DNA of 64,000 nt from Paracoccus zeaxanthinifaciens ATCC 21588 (GCF_000420145.1 NZ_ATUJ01000013.1:27933-91932); one strand, 5' to 3'. Positions 37,351 through 47,557 are shown, numbered from the stretch's first letter. Program-made: numbers and translations. Notes: generated by a model from the letters alone, not told the origin.

Positions 37351-38856
37351 TCAGCCGTTGCCGCGCACGAAGCGGGCCGCACCTTCGGCGGCGCGTTGCA
37401 GGGCGCGGCTCTTGTTCACCGTCTCCTGGAACTCGGCCTCGGGGTCGCTGTCATAGACGACGCCGCCGCCCGCCTGGATATACAGGCTGTCATCCTTGAT
37501 GACGCCGGTGCGCAGGGCGATGCACATGTCCATCTCTCCATTGGCGGCGAAGTAGCCGACCGCGCCGCCATAGACGCCGCGCTTCTCGGGCTCCAGCTCG
37601 TCGATGATCTCCATCGCGCGGACCTTCGGGGCACCCGAAACCGTGCCCGCAGGCAGACCGGCCAGCAGCGCGGACAGTGCATCCTCGCCCTCGCGCAGTT
37701 CGCCGACGACGTTCGAGACGATATGCATGACGTGGCTGTAACGCTCGATCACGAATTTCTCGGTCGGGCGGACGGTGCCCGGGCGGGCGACGCGACCCAC
37801 GTCGTTGCGACCCAGGTCCAGCAGCATCAGATGTTCGGCCAGCTCCTTCTGGTCCGACAGCAGATCCTCTTCCAGCGCGCGATCCTCGGCCTCGTCGGCA
37901 CCACGCGGACGCGTGCCTGCGATGGGACGGATCGTCACCTCTCCCTCTCGCAGGCGCACGAGGATCTCGGGGCTGGCACCGACGATATGGAAGCCGTCCA
38001 TGTTCAGGTAGAACATGAAGGGCGACGGGTTCGTCCGGCGCAGGCTGCGATAGAGCGCGAAGGGCGGCAGCGGGAAGTCCATCTTCCAGCGCTGCGACGG
38101 GACGACCTGGAAGATGTCCCCGGCGCGGATATATTCCTTGGCCTTCTCGACCGCGCCCAGGTAGTCGGCCTTCGCGAAGTTCGAGACGGGTTCGCCGATC
38201 TGGCGGTCCTCGCCCAGGGCGCGGGGTTCCGAGGGCTGACGGTCCAGCGAGCGCAGCGCCTCCATCACGCGTTCGGCGGCGCGGGCATAGGCGGCGCGGG
38301 CATTGTCGTCGCCGTCATGCCATGCGGGCGCGCATAGCGTGACCTCGCCCTTGACCCCGTCCAGCACCGCCACCACGGACGGGCGCATCAGGATCGCGTC
38401 GGGCAGGTCCAGCGGATCGGGGTTCACATCGGGCAGGTTCTCGACCAGCCGGATCATGTCGTAACCCAGGTACCCGAACAGCCCCGCCGCGACCGGGGGC
38501 ACGCCGTCGGGCATGTTCTCGATCCGGCTCTCGGCGATCAGCGCGCGCAGGCTGTCCAGCGCATGGCGCGGATCGTCCTCGAACTGGTCCGAGAAGCGCG
38601 CCTGCCGATTGATCCGCGCATTGCCGTCGCGGCATTGCCACACCAGGTCGGGCTTCATCCCCACGATCGAGTACCTGCCGCGAACCTCGCCGCCGGTCAC
38701 GGATTCCAGCATGAAGCTCTGGGGTCCGGCCTCGGCCAGTTTCAGCATCAGGCTGACGGGCGTGTCCAGGTCGGCCGCAAGGCTGATCGTGACAAGCTGG
38801 TTGCGGCCGGCATTCCATTCGGCCTCGAAGGCCGAGAACTCGGGATGGATCTGCAT
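37351..38856 (-). CDS. trpE: Anthranilate synthase component I
   Basis: 501 residues. Converts chorismate to anthranilate with TrpG. N-terminal tryptophan-binding motif LLESV-like sequence FMLESVTGG and the chorismate-binding block PIAGTRPRG, DLGRNDVGRVA, SNVVGELREG and GTVSGAPKVRAMEIID are intact. Start at the ATG 38856, which shares a base with the ppiD-like stop (TGATG); a GTG one codon before is in frame. It is separated from trpG-trpD-trpC, which begin 3.9 kb away on the other strand. Confidence 0.97.
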   Translation of the reverse strand: MQIHPEFSAFEAEWNAGRNQLVTISLAADLDTPVSLMLKLAEAGPQSFMLESVTGGEVRGRYSIVGMKPDLVWQCRDGNARINRQARFSDQFEDDPRHALDSLRALIAESRIENMPDGVPPVAAGLFGYLGYDMIRLVENLPDVNPDPLDLPDAILMRPSVVAVLDGVKGEVTLCAPAWHDGDDNARAAYARAAERVMEALRSLDRQPSEPRALGEDRQIGEPVSNFAKADYLGAVEKAKEYIRAGDIFQVVPSQRWKMDFPLPPFALYRSLRRTNPSPFMFYLNMDGFHIVGASPEILVRLREGEVTIRPIAGTRPRGADEAEDRALEEDLLSDQKELAEHLMLLDLGRNDVGRVARPGTVRPTEKFVIERYSHVMHIVSNVVGELREGEDALSALLAGLPAGTVSGAPKVRAMEIIDELEPEKRGVYGGAVGYFAANGEMDMCIALRTGVIKDDSLYIQAGGGVVYDSDPEAEFQETVNKSRALQRAAEGAARFVRGNG

Positions 38857-40751
38857 CACTGCACCTGGGAATTGACGGATTCGACGGCCTGCTGGTTGAC
38901 CGTCACATCCAGGTTGCGCTGCACGTGGCGCGCATAGAAGTCGAAGATGTCGCCCTGCAGCGACTGGTTCAGTCGCGCGCTCAGCGCATCGCGGATGCCT
39001 GCGGCGTTGTCGTCGGACAGGTCGGCCTCGGTCACCTGGTCCAGCCGCACGAGGAAGACGCGATTACCCGCATCGACGACCTCGGTCTCTCCGGTCTCGT
39101 CCAGATCGAAGGCCTGCGACAGGATCTGCTGCGGCAGATCGCCAAGATAGGCGTCGCGCGACAGGTCGGTCTCGGCGGTCCAGTCCAGCGGCGCGTCCTG
39201 ACGGGCGGGCTGGGCGGGTTCGGCATCGACCGATGCGGGCACGTCATCCGACATTTCCTGCAGGCGCAGGTCCGCGGCGCGCGCCAGCAGCTGGCGGTGC
39301 ATCTCGGACTGGCGCCAGTCGGCCTCAACCTCGTCGCGGACCTCCTCGAAGGGGATCAGCGAAGGCGGGACGATCTCGTCCAGCCGGGCCGCGAAGACGC
39401 CGCCATCGGCCAGCTCGTGCAGTTCGGGGAAATCGCTTGCGGTGATCTGTGCGGCAACCTCGCGGAAGCCGTCATAGCCTGCGATGCTGCCGCCCTCGGG
39501 CTGCAGTTCGGCGGTCCAGTCGATCTGGCCCAGCTCCATCTCGGTATCCTCGGCGATCTCCTCCAGCGGGACGCCGCCGGCCAGAAGATCCTCGTAGTCC
39601 GGGCTGCGGGTCGCGATCTGGCGCGCGGCGCGGTCGATGGCGGCCTCGGTGCGCAGATCCTCCTGCGCCTGCTCGAACGGGATGTCGATCGGATCGAGGA
39701 TCGCGTTCACCTGGAACAGCGCCGGGCCAAGATCGGTCTGCAGCGGGCCTGCGACGCCCGTGTCCTGCAGCGCGAAGACCTCGGGGCCGTTCGCGCCAAG
39801 CTGGGCCTCGGTCACCTCGCCCATATCCGCATCCTCGGCGGTCAGGCCGCGTGCCAGCACGAAGCTGTCGAAATCGGCCTCACCGGCCTCGATCTGCGCA
39901 AGCGCGGCATCCGCCTCCTCTTGCGAGGGGAAGACCAGGCGGCTGACGATGCGGCGCTCGGGCTGCTGGTATTCGTCGATATGCTGTTCATAGGTCGCGC
40001 GCAGGGCGTCCTCGTCCAGCTCGACCTCGGGGGCCAGCCGGTCGGGTGTGACCCAGGCATAGGTCAGCTTGCGCGTCTCGGGGGCGGTGAAGCGGTCGGC
40101 ATTGGCCTGATGCCAGGCGCGCAGCGTCTCGTCGTCGGGGGTCGCCAGGCCTTCGGTCAGATCGGCCTCGGTCAGTTCGACCCAGGACAGGTCGCGGGTC
40201 TGCAGGATCCAGCGCGCGGTCTGATCGACCATCGCATCGGGTGCCGCGACGCCGCCCACGACGGCACGCTGCAGGATCAGGCGGGCCTCATCCTCGCGGA
40301 TCTGTTCCTCGAAGCTGCTCTCGGTATAGCCCTCGCGCTGGAGGACCTGGCCATAGGCGGTGCGGTCGAAATCGCCGTTCGGCCCCTGGAAGGCGCCCAG
40401 CCCGCGGATCGCCTGCGCGACCTGGCTGTCGCCGACCGACACACCGATGCGGCCCGCCTCTTCGGCCAGGGCCGCGGCCGAGACCAGCTGCTGGACGACC
40501 GATTGCGGCACGCCCATCTCGCGGGCCTGCGCCATGGTGATGCGCTGACCGCTTTGCTGGGAAATCGCGTTGATCTGCGCCTGCAGGGCACGACCGTAAT
40601 CCTGGGCGGTGATGTCGGTATCGCCGACCTTGCCCAGACGGGTGGACCCGCCCGAGAAGCTGGTGACGCCGAAGCCGCCCAGCCCCATCACCATCAGACC
40701 CATCAGGATCCAGACGATGGACGATTTCCCCTTGGTGCGCAGATTGGGCAT
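38856..40751 (-). CDS. ppiD: Membrane-anchored PpiD-like peptidyl-prolyl isomerase
   Basis: 631 residues. One N-terminal transmembrane helix (SIVWILMGLMVMGLGGFGVT, about 8-28) anchors a periplasmic SurA_N-like chaperone region (about 35-150) and a parvulin-type rotamase segment near 230-340, then a long C-terminal chaperone region. The parvulin active-site residues are not obvious, as in E. coli PpiD. Start at 40751: GAGGA stands nine bases before it, whereas it touches the ATG at 40760. Helps fold outer-membrane and periplasmic proteins. Coupled to trpE by a 1-base stop/start overlap. Confidence 0.87.
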   Translation of the reverse strand: MPNLRTKGKSSIVWILMGLMVMGLGGFGVTSFSGGSTRLGKVGDTDITAQDYGRALQAQINAISQQSGQRITMAQAREMGVPQSVVQQLVSAAALAEEAGRIGVSVGDSQVAQAIRGLGAFQGPNGDFDRTAYGQVLQREGYTESSFEEQIREDEARLILQRAVVGGVAAPDAMVDQTARWILQTRDLSWVELTEADLTEGLATPDDETLRAWHQANADRFTAPETRKLTYAWVTPDRLAPEVELDEDALRATYEQHIDEYQQPERRIVSRLVFPSQEEADAALAQIEAGEADFDSFVLARGLTAEDADMGEVTEAQLGANGPEVFALQDTGVAGPLQTDLGPALFQVNAILDPIDIPFEQAQEDLRTEAAIDRAARQIATRSPDYEDLLAGGVPLEEIAEDTEMELGQIDWTAELQPEGGSIAGYDGFREVAAQITASDFPELHELADGGVFAARLDEIVPPSLIPFEEVRDEVEADWRQSEMHRQLLARAADLRLQEMSDDVPASVDAEPAQPARQDAPLDWTAETDLSRDAYLGDLPQQILSQAFDLDETGETEVVDAGNRVFLVRLDQVTEADLSDDNAAGIRDALSARLNQSLQGDIFDFYARHVQRNLDVTVNQQAVESVNSQVQ

Positions 40752-40786
40752 GGTCGGCATTCCTCGTGGTCTTGTCGCTGCTGTCT

Positions 40787-41968
40787 TTAGGACGCGGGCA
40801 CGTCAGCCACAAGTGCGGCCAGCCGGTCGGCCAGAATGCCGATCCCGTCCACGTCGACATTGGCGAAGGCGATGCGCAGATGGCGCGGGCCCTGCGGGTC
40901 GTCATCCGGGGCGAACATGGTGCCGGGCAGCGCCAGGACACCGGCCTCGGCGACCATGCGGCGGGCCAGCTCGTTCGAGGGCTCGTCGAAGGGATGTTCC
41001 AGCCACGCGAAATAGGCGCCCGCGCTTTTCAGCGTCCAGCCGGGGATCGCGCCCAGCTTGTCGACCGTGGCGGCACGGCGCGCAAGGATCTCGGCCCGTT
41101 CGCCCTGCACCCAGTCGCCAAGGTTGCGCATCCCCCACAGCGCCGCGATCTGGCCCAGCTGGTTGGGGCAGATCGCGACGGTGTCGAGAAACTTCTCGAC
41201 CTCGACCATGAAATCCGCATCCGCGATCAGCGCGCCTACCCGGTGGCCCGTCAGGCGGTAGGTCTTCGAGAAACTGTAGAGCTGCACGACACGGCCGCCA
41301 TCGCGGGCGCGAAGGTCGTGGACCGGACCGGGACGCGAATCGAAATCACGATAGGTCTCGTCCACGATCAGCGTCAGGCCCGCGCGGCTGGCCACGTCGT
41401 GGAAAGCCGCGACCAGCCCCTGCGGATATTCCGCGCCGGTGGGATTGTTGGGCGTGACCAGCACGATGGCACGCGTGCGCTCGGTGATCAGGCGCGCGGC
41501 CTCGTCGGGGTCGGGCAGCATCCCCTCGCGGCAGGGCAAGGGGACGGCGCGGACGCCCGCCATGTCCAGCCACATCTTGTGGTTGAAATACCACGGCGTC
41601 GGCAGGATCACCTCGTCCCCCGGACCGGCAAGGGCCGCGATCGCGGCGCAGAACGCCTGGTTACAGCCCTGCGTGATCGCGACCTGCGATGCGTCCAGCG
41701 CCACCCCGGGCAACGAGAAGGCATCCGCCACCGCCTGCCGCAATTCCGGATCGCCCATCACCGGACCGTAAAGATGCGCCTCGGGCATGTTCAGCGCGGC
41801 ATCCGCGATGACGCGGCGCAGCGCCTCGGGCGGGGGCGCGACGGGGGCGGCCTGGCTGACATTAATCAGCGGGCGTTCGGGGGTGAAGCTGACGCCATCC
41901 AGCCAGCGGCGGGCCTCCATCACGGGCGGCACGAAGGTCTGGGTCAGGGCGGGATTGAGGGGGCGCAT
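40787..41968 (-). CDS. Class I/II PLP aminotransferase
   Basis: 393 residues, fold type I. PLP lysine in SFSKTYRLTGHRVG; VTPNNPTGAEYP and VDETYRDF supply the other cofactor contacts; the C-terminal arginine region LRIAFANV binds the substrate carboxylate. Broad aspartate-aminotransferase-like group; the substrate is not clear, although an aromatic or branched acceptor would suit the trpE neighbour. Its ATG shares a base with the stop of the proline-rich gene upstream (TGATG), and ppiD follows after 35 bases. Confidence 0.88.
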   Translation of the reverse strand: MRPLNPALTQTFVPPVMEARRWLDGVSFTPERPLINVSQAAPVAPPPEALRRVIADAALNMPEAHLYGPVMGDPELRQAVADAFSLPGVALDASQVAITQGCNQAFCAAIAALAGPGDEVILPTPWYFNHKMWLDMAGVRAVPLPCREGMLPDPDEAARLITERTRAIVLVTPNNPTGAEYPQGLVAAFHDVASRAGLTLIVDETYRDFDSRPGPVHDLRARDGGRVVQLYSFSKTYRLTGHRVGALIADADFMVEVEKFLDTVAICPNQLGQIAALWGMRNLGDWVQGERAEILARRAATVDKLGAIPGWTLKSAGAYFAWLEHPFDEPSNELARRMVAEAGVLALPGTMFAPDDDPQGPRHLRIAFANVDVDGIGILADRLAALVADVPAS

Positions 41969-42567
41969 CAGCGTTGTTCTATTCCGGGCAGGTCAGAGAG
42001 ATCGGGAAGCGACAAATCCAGCGCGGGCGACGGCAGTGCGGGCGGCTGGGCGGTGTCGCCCGTTGCGGGGCGTTCGGGCAGGCTGTCGGGCGCGGCGCCC
42101 TGCTGGGGCCGCGGGGCCGCGGCGTCGGTGCGCGTGGCCTGCGGCGCTGCGGGCAGGTCCAGCTGCGGGGCGATCTCGGCGCTGTCGGGGCGGGACTGGA
42201 CCGGCCCTTCGGGCTGCCCTTGGGTCTGAGGGCGGGCGTTGTCGACGGGTGCGCGAACGGGCGCGGGCTCGGCCACGGGCGCGCGCACCGCCATCGGCTC
42301 GGACTGGCGGGATGTCTCGGCGACCGGTGCGGGAAGACGCGGCGCGACATCGCCGCCGCGTCCGAACTCGGACCCGACCGGCAGGCCGACCTCGTCGGCG
42401 ACGGGGGCGTCGGGATCGCGGGGCGCGGGCTCGGGCGTGGCAGCCGGTGCAGGCTCGGGCTGTTCCGGGGCCGGTCGGTCCAGCGGCGCCGCCAGCGACA
42501 GCGCGACCAGCCCCGCCACGCCGATCAGCGCACCGTGAAACGCCCCTTTTCCGAAACCCGTCGCCAT
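41968..42567 (-). CDS. Proline/alanine-rich membrane-anchored protein
   Basis: 199 residues from ATG 42567. One N-terminal hydrophobic helix (GALIGVAGLVALSLAAPL, about 12-29) is followed by 170 residues of low-complexity Pro/Ala/Gln sequence with no globular domain. The N-terminus resembles, from memory, Rhodobacteraceae proteins in which such a leader precedes a divergent polysaccharide deacetylase domain; that domain is absent, the frame ending in a TGA that overlaps the aminotransferase ATG. It may be a truncated homologue or a genuine spacer-like protein. An ATG 19 codons upstream is possible. The codon bias is as in neighbouring genes. Confidence 0.6.
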   Translation of the reverse strand: MATGFGKGAFHGALIGVAGLVALSLAAPLDRPAPEQPEPAPAATPEPAPRDPDAPVADEVGLPVGSEFGRGGDVAPRLPAPVAETSRQSEPMAVRAPVAEPAPVRAPVDNARPQTQGQPEGPVQSRPDSAEIAPQLDLPAAPQATRTDAAAPRPQQGAAPDSLPERPATGDTAQPPALPSPALDLSLPDLSDLPGIEQR

Positions 42568-42753
42568 TCCGCCCTGCTTTCGCTTCGGTCCGAACCCCAC
42601 GAAGGGGCCGTCCCTGCCTGTCATCACGCACGTTTTCCGGGCTGTCGGTCTTGACCCCCGGTCGCGCTTTGCCACATCTATAGCCGACGCCGAAGCAGGG
42701 GGAAACCGCCCCTGCGACCCACTGCACGACCCAAAGCCCACAGGTGGCCCGAC

Positions 42754-43344
42754 ATGATCCTTCTGATCGACAATTACGACAGCTTCACCTGGAACCTGGT
42801 CCATTACATGGGCGAGGCCGGGGCCGAGGTCGTCGTGCGCCGCAACGACCAGATCACCGTCGAGGAGGCGCTGGCCATGAACGCGGACGGGATCGTCATC
42901 TCGCCCGGGCCCTGCGATCCGGCGCAGGCGGGCATCTGCATCGACCTGATCCGCGCCGCGGCCGAACGCGAGATCCCGCTGTTCGGCGTCTGCCTGGGCC
43001 ACCAGGCCATCGGCGAGGCCTTCGGCGGCAAGGTCGTCCGCGCCAACCGCATCCTGCATGGCAAGGTCGATGCGATCAGCCATGACGGCACCGGCGTCTT
43101 CGCGGGCCTGCCCTCGCCCATGAACGCGACGCGCTATCACTCGCTGACGGTCGAACCCGAAAGCATGCCGAACAGCCTGCGCGTCACCGCGACCTCGGAT
43201 GACGGGACGATCATGGGGCTGATCCACGAGGCGCTGCCCATCGAGGGCGTGCAGTTCCACCCCGAATCGATCGCATCCGAGAACGGGCACGAGATGATCC
43301 GCAACTTCCTGCGCCGCTGCGAAGCCGCGAAGGAAGCGGCATGA
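42754..43344 (+). CDS. trpG: Anthranilate synthase component II, glutamine amidotransferase
   Basis: 196 residues, class I amidotransferase releasing ammonia for TrpE. Catalytic Cys 80 in [11 protein letters not shown], the His-Glu pair in [11 protein letters not shown], and oxyanion ISPGPCDP. Starts the rightward trp-ung-moa operon and overlaps trpD by 4 bases (ATGA). No leader peptide or attenuator was seen in the 186 bases upstream, which are shared with the divergent proline-rich gene. Confidence 0.97.
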   Translation: MILLIDNYDSFTWNLVHYMGEAGAEVVVRRNDQITVEEALAMNADGIVISPGPCDPAQAGICIDLIRAAAEREIPLFGVCLGHQAIGEAFGGKVVRANRILHGKVDAISHDGTGVFAGLPSPMNATRYHSLTVEPESMPNSLRVTATSDDGTIMGLIHEALPIEGVQFHPESIASENGHEMIRNFLRRCEAAKEAA

Positions 43345-44360
43345 CCGATATCCGGCCGCTGATCGGCATCGCCGCGACCCGCCCCCTGACCGGCCCCGAG
43401 GCCGAGCAGGCATTCTCGATCCTGTTCGACGGCGCGGCCACCCCCGCCCAGATCGGCGGGCTGCTGATGGCCCTGCGCGTCCGAGGCGAGACCGTGGACG
43501 AGATCGCCGCCGCCGCCCGCGCCATGCGCGCCCGCATGAACCGCATCACGACGCCCGAAGGCGCGATGGACATCGTGGGCACCGGAGGCGACGGCAAGGG
43601 CACGCTGAACATCTCGACCGCGACGGCCTTCGTCGTGGCGGGTGCGGGCGTTCCCGTGGCCAAGCACGGCAACCGGAACCTGTCGTCGAAATCGGGCGCG
43701 GCGGATGCGCTGACCCAGATGGGCATCAACGTCATGGGCGGCCCCACCGTTGCGCAGGACGCGCTGAACCGCGCGGGCATCTGCTTCATGATGGCGCCCA
43801 TGCACCACCCTGCCATGCGCCATGTCGGCCCGCCCCGGACCGAGCTTGGGACCCGCACCGTCTTCAACCTGCTGGGGCCGCTGACCAATCCAGGATCGGT
43901 GCGGCGCCAGCTGACCGGTGCCTTCAGCGCCGACTGGATCCGCCCCATGGCCGAGGTGCTGCGCGATCTGGGCAGCGACGCGGCCTGGCTTGTCCATGGC
44001 GGCGACGGCACGGACGAGCTGTCGATCGCGGAACCCAGCAAGGTCTGCGAGCTGAAGGACGGCCGCATCGCCGAATTCACGATCACCCCCGAGGATGCCG
44101 GCCTGCCCCGTCACCCCTTCGAAGCCATCGTCGGAGGAGAGCCTGCCTATAACGCCGCCGCCTTCCGCAGGCTGCTGGACGGCGAGACCGGCGCCTATCG
44201 CGACGCGGTGTTGCTGAACGCGGCTGCAGCCCTGCTGGTGGCGGGCAAGGTGGACGATCTGCGCGCGGGTGCCGCGATGGCCGCGACCGCCATCGACAGC
44301 GGCGCTGCCAAGGCGCGGCTTGCGGCCCTGTCCGACGTGACGGGCGCACCGGAAACGTGA
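43341..44360 (+). CDS. trpD: Anthranilate phosphoribosyltransferase
   Basis: 339 residues. PRPP and anthranilate to phosphoribosyl-anthranilate. Motifs [32 protein letters not shown] and [23 protein letters not shown] region (HPAMRHVGP ... [14 protein letters not shown]) are all conserved. ATGA start overlaps trpG; its TGA overlaps the GTG start of ung by 4 bases. Confidence 0.97.
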   Translation: MTDIRPLIGIAATRPLTGPEAEQAFSILFDGAATPAQIGGLLMALRVRGETVDEIAAAARAMRARMNRITTPEGAMDIVGTGGDGKGTLNISTATAFVVAGAGVPVAKHGNRNLSSKSGAADALTQMGINVMGGPTVAQDALNRAGICFMMAPMHHPAMRHVGPPRTELGTRTVFNLLGPLTNPGSVRRQLTGAFSADWIRPMAEVLRDLGSDAAWLVHGGDGTDELSIAEPSKVCELKDGRIAEFTITPEDAGLPRHPFEAIVGGEPAYNAAAFRRLLDGETGAYRDAVLLNAAAALLVAGKVDDLRAGAAMAATAIDSGAAKARLAALSDVTGAPET

Positions 44361-45022
44361 GACCGCCCGCGCCTTGGGCCGACCTGCCCTTCTTCGACGA
44401 CCCGTGGCCCGCGATCCGCAACCGCCTCCCGGACGATTTCCTGCCGGGACCCGATCGCGTCTTTGCCGCGCTCGAGGGACTGCCGCCGCAGGATGTCCGC
44501 GTCGTGATCCTGGGTCAGGACCCCTATCCCACGCCGGGCCACGCGAACGGGCTTGCCTTCTCGGTCACGCCGGAAACGCCGCTGCCGCGATCGCTGGCCA
44601 ATATCTATCGCGAGATGGCCGACGACCTTGGCGAACGCCCGAATGACGGCGACCTGTCGCACTGGGCGGCGCAGGGCGTGCTGCTGCTGAACACATCGCT
44701 CAGCGTGCTGCCCGGGCAGGCGGGCGTCCATGCGAAATGGGGCTGGGACGGCCTTGCGCGGCAGGCAGTGGCCTTGGCGCAGTCGCACCGCCCCGTGGCG
44801 TTCATCCTCTGGGGGGCGCATGCGCAGAAGGCGCTGAAGGGCATGCCCCGCGACGTCGATCTGCTGATCGAGACCGCGCACCCCTCGCCCCTGTCGGCAC
44901 GACGGGGATTTTTCGGCAGCCGCCCCTTCAGCCGCGTCAACGACTGGCTGACCGCGCGGGACGAACCTGCCATAGACTGGATCGGAACCGGGGGACTTTT
45001 CGCACCCTCGCAGGAAGGATAG
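44357..45022 (+). CDS. ung: Uracil-DNA glycosylase, family 1
   Basis: 221 residues. Water-activating motif [17 protein letters not shown] with catalytic Asp 55; LLLNTSLSV; and leucine-loop motif [18 protein letters not shown] with the catalytic histidine. The start is GTG at 44357 because it overlaps the trpD stop (GTGA) and gives a family-typical N-terminus. Removes uracil from DNA. It sits inside a tryptophan operon between trpD and trpC, which is unusual; trpC follows after 9 bases. Confidence 0.96.
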   Translation: MRPPAPWADLPFFDDPWPAIRNRLPDDFLPGPDRVFAALEGLPPQDVRVVILGQDPYPTPGHANGLAFSVTPETPLPRSLANIYREMADDLGERPNDGDLSHWAAQGVLLLNTSLSVLPGQAGVHAKWGWDGLARQAVALAQSHRPVAFILWGAHAQKALKGMPRDVDLLIETAHPSPLSARRGFFGSRPFSRVNDWLTARDEPAIDWIGTGGLFAPSQEG

Positions 45023-45031
45023 AAGACGGCC

Positions 45032-45823
45032 ATGGATATTCTGGACAAGATCAAGGCCTACAAGCTGCAAGAGATCGCCGCCGCCAAAGCCGCCCGCCCG
45101 CTGGCCGAGGTCGAGGCCGCCGCACGCGCCACATCGCCCGTGCGCGGTTTCGCGGATGCGCTGACGGAAAAGGCGAAGAGCGGGCCCGCGCTGATCGCCG
45201 AGATCAAGAAGGCCAGCCCGTCCAAGGGCCTGATCCGGCCCGATTTCGATCCCCCCGCGCTGGCCCGCGCCTATCAGGCCGGTGGTGCCGCCTGCCTCTC
45301 GGTGCTGACCGACGGCCCCAGCTTCCAGGGCGCACCCGAGTTCCTCACCGCGGCGCGCGACGCCTGCGACCTGCCCGCGCTGCGCAAGGATTTCCTCTAT
45401 GACACCTACCAGGTCGCCGAGGCCCGCGCCTGGGGAGCCGATTGCATCCTGATCATCATGGCATCCGTCGACGATGCCCTGGCGGCCGAGCTGGAGGATG
45501 CCGCGATCCATTGGGGCATGGACGCCCTGATCGAGGTGCACAATGCCGATGAACTGGATCGCGCGCTGCGCCTGAAGTCGCCCATGATCGGGATAAACAA
45601 CCGCAATCTCAATACCTTCGACGTGACACTTGATGTGACGCGCGAACTGGCGCCGCGCATACCTGCGGATCGCGACGTGGTCTGCGAGAGCGGGCTTTTC
45701 ACGCCCGCCGACCTTGGCGCGATGATGGAGGTGGGCGCTCGCCGCTTCCTCATCGGCGAAAGCATGATGCGGCAGGACGATGTCGCCGCTGCCACCCGCG
45801 CCATCCTGGACGTTCCGGCATGA
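45032..45823 (+). CDS. trpC: Indole-3-glycerol-phosphate synthase
   Basis: 263 residues, TIM barrel. [19 protein letters not shown] near the start, [36 protein letters not shown] and SGLFTPADL are family blocks with the catalytic lysines. ATG at 45032; overlaps moaC by 4 bases. No trpF, trpB or trpA in the window. Confidence 0.97.
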   Translation: MDILDKIKAYKLQEIAAAKAARPLAEVEAAARATSPVRGFADALTEKAKSGPALIAEIKKASPSKGLIRPDFDPPALARAYQAGGAACLSVLTDGPSFQGAPEFLTAARDACDLPALRKDFLYDTYQVAEARAWGADCILIIMASVDDALAAELEDAAIHWGMDALIEVHNADELDRALRLKSPMIGINNRNLNTFDVTLDVTRELAPRIPADRDVVCESGLFTPADLGAMMEVGARRFLIGESMMRQDDVAAATRAILDVPA

Positions 45824-46293
45824 GCCTGACGCATTTCGACGCGCAGGGTCAGGCCCACATGGTCGACGTGTCCGACAAGGACGAGACCCGGCGCGAGGCT
45901 GTCGCCACTGGCCACGTCGTCATGTCCGCCGAAACGCTGGCCCTTGCCAGGGGCGGCGCGGCCAAGGGCGACGTGATGGGAGTCGCACGGCTGGCCGGGA
46001 TCATGGGGGCCAAGCGCACCTCGGACCTGATCCCGCTGTGCCATCCGCTGCCGATCTCGAAGGTGACGCTGGACCTCGTGCCCGACGACGCGCTGCCGGG
46101 CATCCGCGTCACCGCGACCGTCCGGACCACCGGGCGCACCGGCGTCGAGATGGAGGCCCTGACCGCCGTCAGCACCGCCTGCCTGACCGTCTATGACATG
46201 CTGAAGGCTGCCGAGAAGTCGATGCGAATCGAGGGCATCCGCCTGCTGCAGAAATCCGGCGGCAAGTCCGTCGATTACGAGGCCGCGTCGTGA
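45820..46293 (+). CDS. moaC: Cyclic pyranopterin monophosphate synthase
   Basis: 157 residues. Second step of molybdenum cofactor synthesis, after MoaA. Active-site segments [19 protein letters not shown] and [20 protein letters not shown], with a lysine in MLKAAEKSM. The start ATG overlaps the trpC stop and the stop overlaps the GTG of moeA, both by 4 bases. Confidence 0.97.
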   Translation: MSLTHFDAQGQAHMVDVSDKDETRREAVATGHVVMSAETLALARGGAAKGDVMGVARLAGIMGAKRTSDLIPLCHPLPISKVTLDLVPDDALPGIRVTATVRTTGRTGVEMEALTAVSTACLTVYDMLKAAEKSMRIEGIRLLQKSGGKSVDYEAAS

Positions 46294-47468
46294 TCTCGGT
46301 CGACGAGGCGCTGGCCAAGGTCCTTGCGCTGGCGACAGCGCCTCGACCCGAGACGGTGACGCTGGCGCAGGCGCGCAGGCGCGTGCTGCTGGAACCCGCC
46401 GTCGCGCGACTGACGCAGCCGCCCTTCGACGCCTCCGCGATGGACGGCTATGCGATGCGCGCCGAAGACATTGCCCTGCCGTTGCAGGTCGTCGGGACGA
46501 GCGCAGCGGGCCATCCGTGGCAGGGCAAGGCCGCTCAGGGGACCGCAATCCGCATCTTTACCGGCGCGCCTGTCCCGCAGGGCTTCGATCATGTCGAGCT
46601 GCAGGAAAACGTCTTGCGTGACGGCGACACGATCCGCGTCCAGACGCGGTCCCGCGGCAGCAACATCCGCGCCCGAGGAAACGACTTTACCAAGGGCGAC
46701 GCGATTGCCCCCGGCAGGGTTCTGAACGCTGCCGATATCGGACTGCTTGCGGCGATGAACATCCCCGAGGTGACGGTCGCCGCACGCCCCCGCGTCGCCA
46801 TCCTCGCAGGCGGCGACGAGCTGGTCCGACCCGGAGAGGATGTCGGTCCGGGTCAGATCGTCAGCTCGAACGATCTTGCCATCGCGGCCCTTGTCGAGGA
46901 TGCGGGCGGAACGCCCCAGATCCTGCCCATCGCCCGCGACACCGAGGAAAGCCTGCACGCCGCCTTTCGCGCGGCCAAGGGTGCCGACCTTCTGGTCACG
47001 ATTGGCGGGGCCTCGGTCGGCGATCACGATCTGATCGGCAAGGTCGCAGCCGAAGCGGGAATGACACGCGCCTTCTACAAGATCGCCATGCGACCGGGCA
47101 AACCCCTGATGGCAGGCAGCATGGGGCCGTTGGCGATGTTGGGCCTGCCCGGAAACCCTGTTTCTGCAATGGTTTGCGCGATGATATTCATGCAACCTCT
47201 GATCAGGAGGATGCAGGGATTTGCCGATGTCGCGCGTACAGAAACGGCCCGGCTGGGTGTGGATCTGGGCCCCGAGGGCCCGCGCCAGCACTATCTTCGG
47301 GCACGGCTGGCGACCGTGGACGGCGCGCTGACGGTGACCCCCTTTGCCGATCAGGACTCGGCACGCCTTTCGATCATGGCCGAGGCGGACGCTCTGCTGT
47401 TGCGTCCCGCGCATGATCCGGAAAGGGCGCAGGGAAGCCAGGTCCAGATCGTCAGGATCAACCGTTAA
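46290..47468 (+). CDS. moeA: Molybdopterin molybdenumtransferase
   Basis: 392 residues, somewhat shorter than E. coli MoeA (411) but with all four domains. [14 protein letters not shown] near residue 55, [21 protein letters not shown], the MPT-binding [14 protein letters not shown], and [10 protein letters not shown] with [11 protein letters not shown]. Starts with GTG at 46290 (GTGA overlap with moaC). moaC-moeA-lexA is a conserved order in alphaproteobacteria. Confidence 0.96.
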   Translation: MISVDEALAKVLALATAPRPETVTLAQARRRVLLEPAVARLTQPPFDASAMDGYAMRAEDIALPLQVVGTSAAGHPWQGKAAQGTAIRIFTGAPVPQGFDHVELQENVLRDGDTIRVQTRSRGSNIRARGNDFTKGDAIAPGRVLNAADIGLLAAMNIPEVTVAARPRVAILAGGDELVRPGEDVGPGQIVSSNDLAIAALVEDAGGTPQILPIARDTEESLHAAFRAAKGADLLVTIGGASVGDHDLIGKVAAEAGMTRAFYKIAMRPGKPLMAGSMGPLAMLGLPGNPVSAMVCAMIFMQPLIRRMQGFADVARTETARLGVDLGPEGPRQHYLRARLATVDGALTVTPFADQDSARLSIMAEADALLLRPAHDPERAQGSQVQIVRINR

Positions 47469-47538
47469 CTCTTTGTTCACCCTGCGATGTTGTTGTGATT
47501 GACGCGATTCGCGGGCTAGGATAGAACAATAACGGAAC
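47464..47538 (+). promoter_or_regulatory. lexA promoter with SOS boxes
   Basis: TTGACG (47499-47504), 17 bases, TAGAAC (47522-47527). A perfect alphaproteobacterial LexA box GAAC-N7-GAAC spans 47524-47538, its first half inside the -10 element. A second copy with one mismatch, GTTA-N7-GTTC, lies at 47464-47478 at the end of moeA. The layout predicts LexA autorepression. Confidence 0.85.
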
Positions 47539-47557
47539 ATAGATGACGAGGGCGGGC

